Part shown: piece by piece, positions 60,515 to 64,000 of the stretch
Position numbering within the stretch: the first letter of the stretch is position 1
Layout of the letters: the number at the start of each line of letters is the position of its first letter
Assembly: GCA_018228665.1 (NCBI GenBank)
Contig: CP073692.1
Coordinates: forward strand, 1,562,046 to 1,626,045
Direction: 5' to 3'
Length of the DNA: 64,000 nt
Source: Faecalicatena sp. Marseille-Q4148
Lineage (GTDB): Bacteria > Bacillota > Clostridia > Lachnospirales > Lachnospiraceae
The notes under the pieces: generated by a model
The model's input: the letters and a program-made list of their open reading frames with translations, nothing else
Told to the model about the DNA's origin: nothing
The model's database searches: none
Program-made: the position numbers and the translations under genes

Positions 60515-61840
60515 TTATTTATATTCCGGTAACTGTTCTACCTGTTTTGAAACTCTCAGATAACGATACAACGGATGTCCGATCGTTCTCATCACATGGT
60601 CCGTCTGATGAAATACCTTTAATCCCATCTTTGGCGCGGAACCCATGACTGTATTGGAGCAGTCTGAGCAGTTTCCGATAATAATATATTCACATCCGTC
60701 TTTCTTGAACTGGATATTGTTCTTAGCCTGTCCCGGACAATTTCCCGGACGTTCACACTTTAATGCTCCGTTTTTCATCTCTGCTGCCTGTTTACATCTT
60801 GCAACAGATGCCACAACGCCATTCATCTTCTGGCAAATGTCACGCATACGCGCCTCATCTCCGCCGCAGGCACATACAAGTAAACCTACTTTTGCACCGT
60901 GAAGATTCGGGAAATCAATTGTTACAATGATTCCGCCTGTCGTCTTTGTGATCGGAGCTTCTTCGGTTGTCGCTTTTCCCGTAAACGGTCCGCCCATAAT
61001 GATCTCACCATAGAGTCCGTCAATGCCTCCTGCGCGCTCGATCAGTTCTCCCACGCTTGTTCCTACCGGAACATTCATGAACACATGTGGTTCTGCTCCT
61101 CCATTCAGCTTTCCGACTACTGTCAGGTTTTTCTCAAAGCAAGGTTTGCGCTCATCAATTGCCTCCGCTACTCTTGCAACTGTCTCAACATTAATAACAA
61201 CTGACTGTGCAGCTGACGGAAGCTGATCCGGTGCAAGTTCGATACCAAGACATTCTCTGACAACAGCGCGCTCTTCTCCCATCGGATAAATATCCGGAAG
61301 CAAATGAATGGAAATATGTTCTTCATTCTTTACTGCCTCACGGAGCAGCTCAACTGCTTTTTCATTTTTCTTCTTAATCGCAAAAATTGCCTTCGCTGCA
61401 TTGGAAATTTCCATACAGTATTTCACACCGCGAAGTACTTTCTCTGTCTCAGCTTCAATCTGTGCAATATTATGTTTCAATCCCGGCTCGCACTCTGCCG
61501 CATTGATCAGAATATATCCGCCATTCAGATCTGTTCCGAGTTTTACTCCTGTTGGGAAGCCTGCGCCGCCCATACCGACGATTCCGGCAGCCTTTACCAT
61601 ATCAAGCTTACTGCCTTCCGGAATCTTTACAAATTCTTCCTTCTGTTCTGCATCCGGTTCAATGATGATCGCTTCCTCTGTAATCTCTGTAACCGTACCA
61701 TACACACTGGCAAAAATATTTGCTCCCAGTCCGGCAGGTTCTGCGATCAGCGTTCCTTTTGCCACCTTATCTCCGACTGCAACAACCGGTTTACACGGTG
61801 CGCCGATGTGCTGTCTGAGAAGCATCTGCAAATTGCCCAT
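60515..61840 (-). CDS. prdC: Proline reductase electron-transfer protein PrdC
   Basis: RnfC-like flavin/Fe-S protein thought to deliver electrons (from NADH) to PrdAB. 441 aa. MGNLQMLLRQHIGAPCKP opens a lipoyl-like sandwich hybrid with VGDKVAKGTLIAEPAG. The Rossmann-like core with GIVGMGGAGFPTGVKLG is the FMN/NADH-binding part of the Nqo1/RnfC group. A cysteine cluster follows near the C terminus (ERPGNCPGQ, IIGNCSDCSN). Some clostridial PrdC have selenocysteine in the N-terminal GAPxKP motif as I recall; here it is Cys16 and no in-frame TGA is present. Confidence 0.9.
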   Translation of the reverse strand: MGNLQMLLRQHIGAPCKPVVAVGDKVAKGTLIAEPAGLGANIFASVYGTVTEITEEAIIIEPDAEQKEEFVKIPEGSKLDMVKAAGIVGMGGAGFPTGVKLGTDLNGGYILINAAECEPGLKHNIAQIEAETEKVLRGVKYCMEISNAAKAIFAIKKKNEKAVELLREAVKNEEHISIHLLPDIYPMGEERAVVRECLGIELAPDQLPSAAQSVVINVETVARVAEAIDERKPCFEKNLTVVGKLNGGAEPHVFMNVPVGTSVGELIERAGGIDGLYGEIIMGGPFTGKATTEEAPITKTTGGIIVTIDFPNLHGAKVGLLVCACGGDEARMRDICQKMNGVVASVARCKQAAEMKNGALKCERPGNCPGQAKNNIQFKKDGCEYIIIGNCSDCSNTVMGSAPKMGLKVFHQTDHVMRTIGHPLYRYLRVSKQVEQLPEYK

Positions 61841-61930
61841 TTCCTTCTTCTCCTTTTTTATGCTTTCCTGCTTTTATCTTTCCTTCCCAGACTCCATTAC
61901 TGATGTCCGGAACATTTGGAACTGCCTAAA

Positions 61931-61968
61931 AAACAAAAAAGGCAAAGCAAACTGACTTTTGCTTTACC
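61931..61968 (-). terminator. Terminator of tRNA-Sec
   Basis: Stem GGTAAAGCAAA / TTTGCTTTGCC (61968-61941) followed by TTTTTTG on the minus strand, separating the tRNA from prdC. Confidence 0.85.
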
Positions 61969-62007
61969 TTCCATTCTATTACTACGTACAAAATATACGA
62001 TTCTTTC

Positions 62008-62105
62008 TGGCGGGTATATGTGGGAATCGAACCCACCCAGGACGCTACTAACGCCCTACACTGGTTTTGAAGACCAGGAGGCACACCAGTTACCTATCTA
62101 CACCC
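62008..62105 (-). tRNA. selC: tRNA-Sec (anticodon UCA)
   Basis: 98 nt, longer than normal tRNAs. The minus strand opens GGGTGTAG. The anticodon arm is CTGGT-CTTCAAA-ACCAG with UCA (62070-62068). A long extra arm (GGGCG/CGTCC) and T arm GGTTCGATTCC follow, and the CCA end is encoded. UCA reads UGA, as needed by prdB. Confidence 0.95.
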
Positions 62106-62125
62106 TTATTTTTCATGCGTAGTTT

Positions 62126-62154
62126 ACTTTACCACATTTTTGGAAAAGCTTCAA
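62126..62154 (-). promoter_or_regulatory. Promoter of tRNA-Sec
   Basis: TTGAAG (62154-62149), 17 bp, TG-G-TAAAGT with -10 at 62131-62126, about 20 bp before the tRNA. Confidence 0.7.
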
Positions 62155-62218
62155 GCCCTAATTTATATTTTAATAAATATTCATTGACTTTTCAATCATA
62201 ATCTATCATAATAAGAAT

Positions 62219-62252
62219 AAACTGAAGTACAGTTTAGACTATAGTCTATTAT
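62219..62252 (+). promoter_or_regulatory. prdF promoter with overlapping operator dyads
   Basis: AAACTG-AAGTA-CAGTTT (62219-62235) runs into the perfect palindrome TAGACTATAGTCTA (62235-62248), which overlaps a TATTAT -10 (62247-62252). A regulator, perhaps the adjacent TetR, probably binds here. Confidence 0.65.
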
Positions 62253-62298
62253 AAATCATTTGTCAATACTATGTCAAACATTTTATCGGAGGTACATT

Positions 62299-63336
62299 AT
62301 GGGACTAAATCCAAAATTAAATTTAGACTCTTTTGAAGCTGCCTTTCATGCCATTGACACACATACTGTCGGTGAATTTACCCGTGTCGTAACATCCGGT
62401 TTCCCGGATATCAAGGCGGACAGCATTATGGAGAAAAAACACATTCTTGAAAAAAAATATGATCAATACCGCAAAGCGCTCATGAATGAACCGCGAGGAC
62501 ACCGGGATATGTTCGGAGCTCTTCTCACAGAACCGGTAAACCGTGAAGCAGATCTTGGAGTCATCTTTATGGACACTGGCGGATATCTGAATATGTGCGG
62601 TCATGGGACAATTGGATCTGCAACAGTTGCTGTAGAGACAGGTCTTGTTCCTGTTACAGAGCCTTACACGAATGTTGTACTGGAAGCGCCTGCCGGAATC
62701 ATCCGGACAAAAGTCAAGGTAGAGAATGGACGCGCAACAGAAGTTACACTGACCAATGTACCTGCTTTCTTATATAAAGAGAATCTTGTCGCAACTGTTG
62801 AAGGCCGCAAGATTGCTTATGATATTTCTTTTGGCGGAAGTTTCTTCGCTCTTGTAGATGTGACACAGCCTTCGATTCAGGAAGAGATCGAAGCTCACAA
62901 TGTACCGTTCCTGACAAAGCTGGGTATGAAGCTTCTGGAAGAAATCAATGCTACTGTTACAGTAAAGCATCCTTATCTTGACATTACAACAGTAGATCTG
63001 GTAGAATTTTATGGACCGACTCCAACAATTGGATGCTCTATGAGAAATGTTGTTATCTTTGGAGATGCCCAGGCAGATCGTTCTCCATGCGGAACCGGTA
63101 CAAGCGCAAAACTTGCCGCACTGTACAGTCATGGTAAGATTGGTGTCGGAGAACCTTTCGTTTATGAAAGTTTCATTGGATCACGTTTCAGAGGTGTTAT
63201 CAAAGATGTAACGGAAGTAGACGGACATGTTGCCGTAATCCCGCAGATTACAGGAAGCGCTTATATCACAGGCGAGGCAACCTATGTGATCGATCCGACC
63301 GATCCATTAAAATACGGCTTTATTGCCGGCGTATAA
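62299..63336 (+). CDS. prdF: Proline racemase PrdF
   Basis: Interconverts L- and D-proline without cofactor, feeding proline reductase. 345 aa from the ATG at 62299, which has CGGAGG upstream; the frame's earlier in-frame start lacks a ribosome-binding site. The two catalytic cysteines are in NMCGHGTIGS (about residue 97) and DRSPCGTGTSAKLAAL (about 260). Other signatures are IDTHTVGEFTRVV near the N terminus. It diverges from tRNA-Sec and prdC and is followed by a terminator and a TetR gene. Confidence 0.95.
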   Translation: MGLNPKLNLDSFEAAFHAIDTHTVGEFTRVVTSGFPDIKADSIMEKKHILEKKYDQYRKALMNEPRGHRDMFGALLTEPVNREADLGVIFMDTGGYLNMCGHGTIGSATVAVETGLVPVTEPYTNVVLEAPAGIIRTKVKVENGRATEVTLTNVPAFLYKENLVATVEGRKIAYDISFGGSFFALVDVTQPSIQEEIEAHNVPFLTKLGMKLLEEINATVTVKHPYLDITTVDLVEFYGPTPTIGCSMRNVVIFGDAQADRSPCGTGTSAKLAALYSHGKIGVGEPFVYESFIGSRFRGVIKDVTEVDGHVAVIPQITGSAYITGEATYVIDPTDPLKYGFIAGV

Positions 63337-63346
63337 ATGCCTTTTT

Positions 63347-63381
63347 CCAGCCAGAGCATTCCTCTGGCTGGTGTATTTTTT
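63347..63381 (+). terminator. Terminator of prdF
   Basis: 10-bp stem CCAGCCAGAG (63347-63356) / CTCTGGCTGG (63362-63371), loop CATTC, then ATTTTTTA. Confidence 0.9.
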
Positions 63382-63421
63382 ATTTTGTACTATATATTTT
63401 AATTTCACAAGGAGGTACCAC

Positions 63422-64000
63422 ATGCCAAAAAAACGCAAACAAAAAACAAAAATGAAAATCATCCGGGCAGCCTGGAATCTGTTCTATAAATACGGTTATG
63501 ATGATACAACTGTGGATGAGATAATTACCGCTTCGGATACCTCCAAAGGTTCTTTCTATCATTATTTTGAAAGTAAAGATGCACTTCTTAGCTCCCTTTC
63601 AGATTTATTTGACGAGAAATATGAAGAACTCTCTGCAAAACTGCTGCCGGATATGACATGCTGCGAGAAACTTTCCTATCTAAATCACGAACTGTTTAAG
63701 ATGATCGACGAGAGCATCAACGTAGATCTTCTCGCCCGTCTTTATTCCTCTCAGCTTATTACGAAAGCTTCTCAGCATCTTCTCGATGAAGACCGGTTTT
63801 ATTTCCAGCTCATCATTCAGATTATTTCTGAGGGAATGGAGAAAGGAGAACTGAGGAGCGACCGCTCTCTTGAAGAACTGGAAAAACTCTATGTCATGTA
63901 TGAACGCGCCCTCATCTATGACTGGTGTCTAAATAAGGGCAGCTATTCTATTATGGCTTACAGTGATAAAATTCTTCCGGATTTTCTGAAGATGATTGCT
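63422..64000 (+). CDS. TetR family regulator, cut by the right edge
   Basis: The frame starting at ATG 63422 (AAGGAGG upstream) is open to the edge: 193 codons seen. It begins MPKKRKQKTKMKIIRAAWNL and continues with the TetR helix-turn-helix TTVDEIITASDTSKGSFYHY-FESKDALL. The ligand-binding domain follows but is incomplete at its C terminus. Just upstream is the prdF terminator, so some read-through or an own promoter is needed. It may regulate prdF or an unseen downstream gene. Confidence 0.88.
   Translation, partial: MPKKRKQKTKMKIIRAAWNLFYKYGYDDTTVDEIITASDTSKGSFYHYFESKDALLSSLSDLFDEKYEELSAKLLPDMTCCEKLSYLNHELFKMIDESINVDLLARLYSSQLITKASQHLLDEDRFYFQLIIQIISEGMEKGELRSDRSLEELEKLYVMYERALIYDWCLNKGSYSIMAYSDKILPDFLKMIA

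Overview
The window reads as chromosome of a gut Lachnospiraceae (Firmicutes, Clostridia). The 16S variable regions, as I remember them, look closest to the [Ruminococcus] gnavus/torques (Mediterraneibacter) group; this placement is from memory and was not aligned. Supporting signs are a sporulation-type polysaccharide deacetylase, HPr kinase, strong AGGAGG ribosome-binding sites, moderate-to-low GC and Stickland proline reductase genes.

Layout. 1-15.1 kb is housekeeping: dapB (cut by the left edge)-dapA, an SSB-like protein, typA, PAP2 phosphatase, a PsiE-like membrane protein, hpf, yigZ, a class A penicillin-binding protein, then uvrC-hprK-glcK and a membrane-anchored glycerophosphodiesterase. 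15.2-30.4 kb holds an ABC exporter beside the deletion scar of a two-component system, ftsH, a DUF1846 gene with an AraC regulator, a MarR-controlled heterodimeric ABC exporter, an SPFH/ribbon-helix-helix pair, a pdaA-like deacetylase and an SDR resembling bile-acid 12alpha-hydroxysteroid dehydrogenase. 30.6-36.0 kb is an rRNA operon on the minus strand in the unusual order 16S-5S-23S, driven by three tandem promoters. 36.1-49.6 kb carries a MATE pump with a Nudix protein and then a long nucleoside uptake and salvage operon (BMP lipoprotein, ATPase, two permeases, udp, deoC, cdd, add, deoB, a YczE-like membrane protein, a Crp/Fnr regulator, punA). 49.8-53.0 kb has oleate hydratase, a TetR regulator and mazG.

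The most interesting part is 53.0-57.2 kb, a compact minus-strand cassette: an OLD-type ATPase/TOPRIM protein, a structured non-coding segment closed by a 9-bp inverted repeat (retron a1/a2-like), a retron-type reverse transcriptase, a small helical protein and a DUF6602-like protein whose start is coupled to it. I read this as a retron anti-phage system with an effector upstream of the ncRNA and two extra coupled genes downstream.

57.5-64.0 kb is the D-proline reductase locus: prdC, prdA (pyruvoyl proprotein), a small conserved gene and prdB, a selenoprotein read through an in-frame TGA with a SECIS-like hairpin. tRNA-Sec lies directly upstream. Proline racemase prdF and a TetR regulator (cut by the right edge) diverge from it. 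Together these convert L-proline to D-proline and reduce it to 5-aminovalerate.
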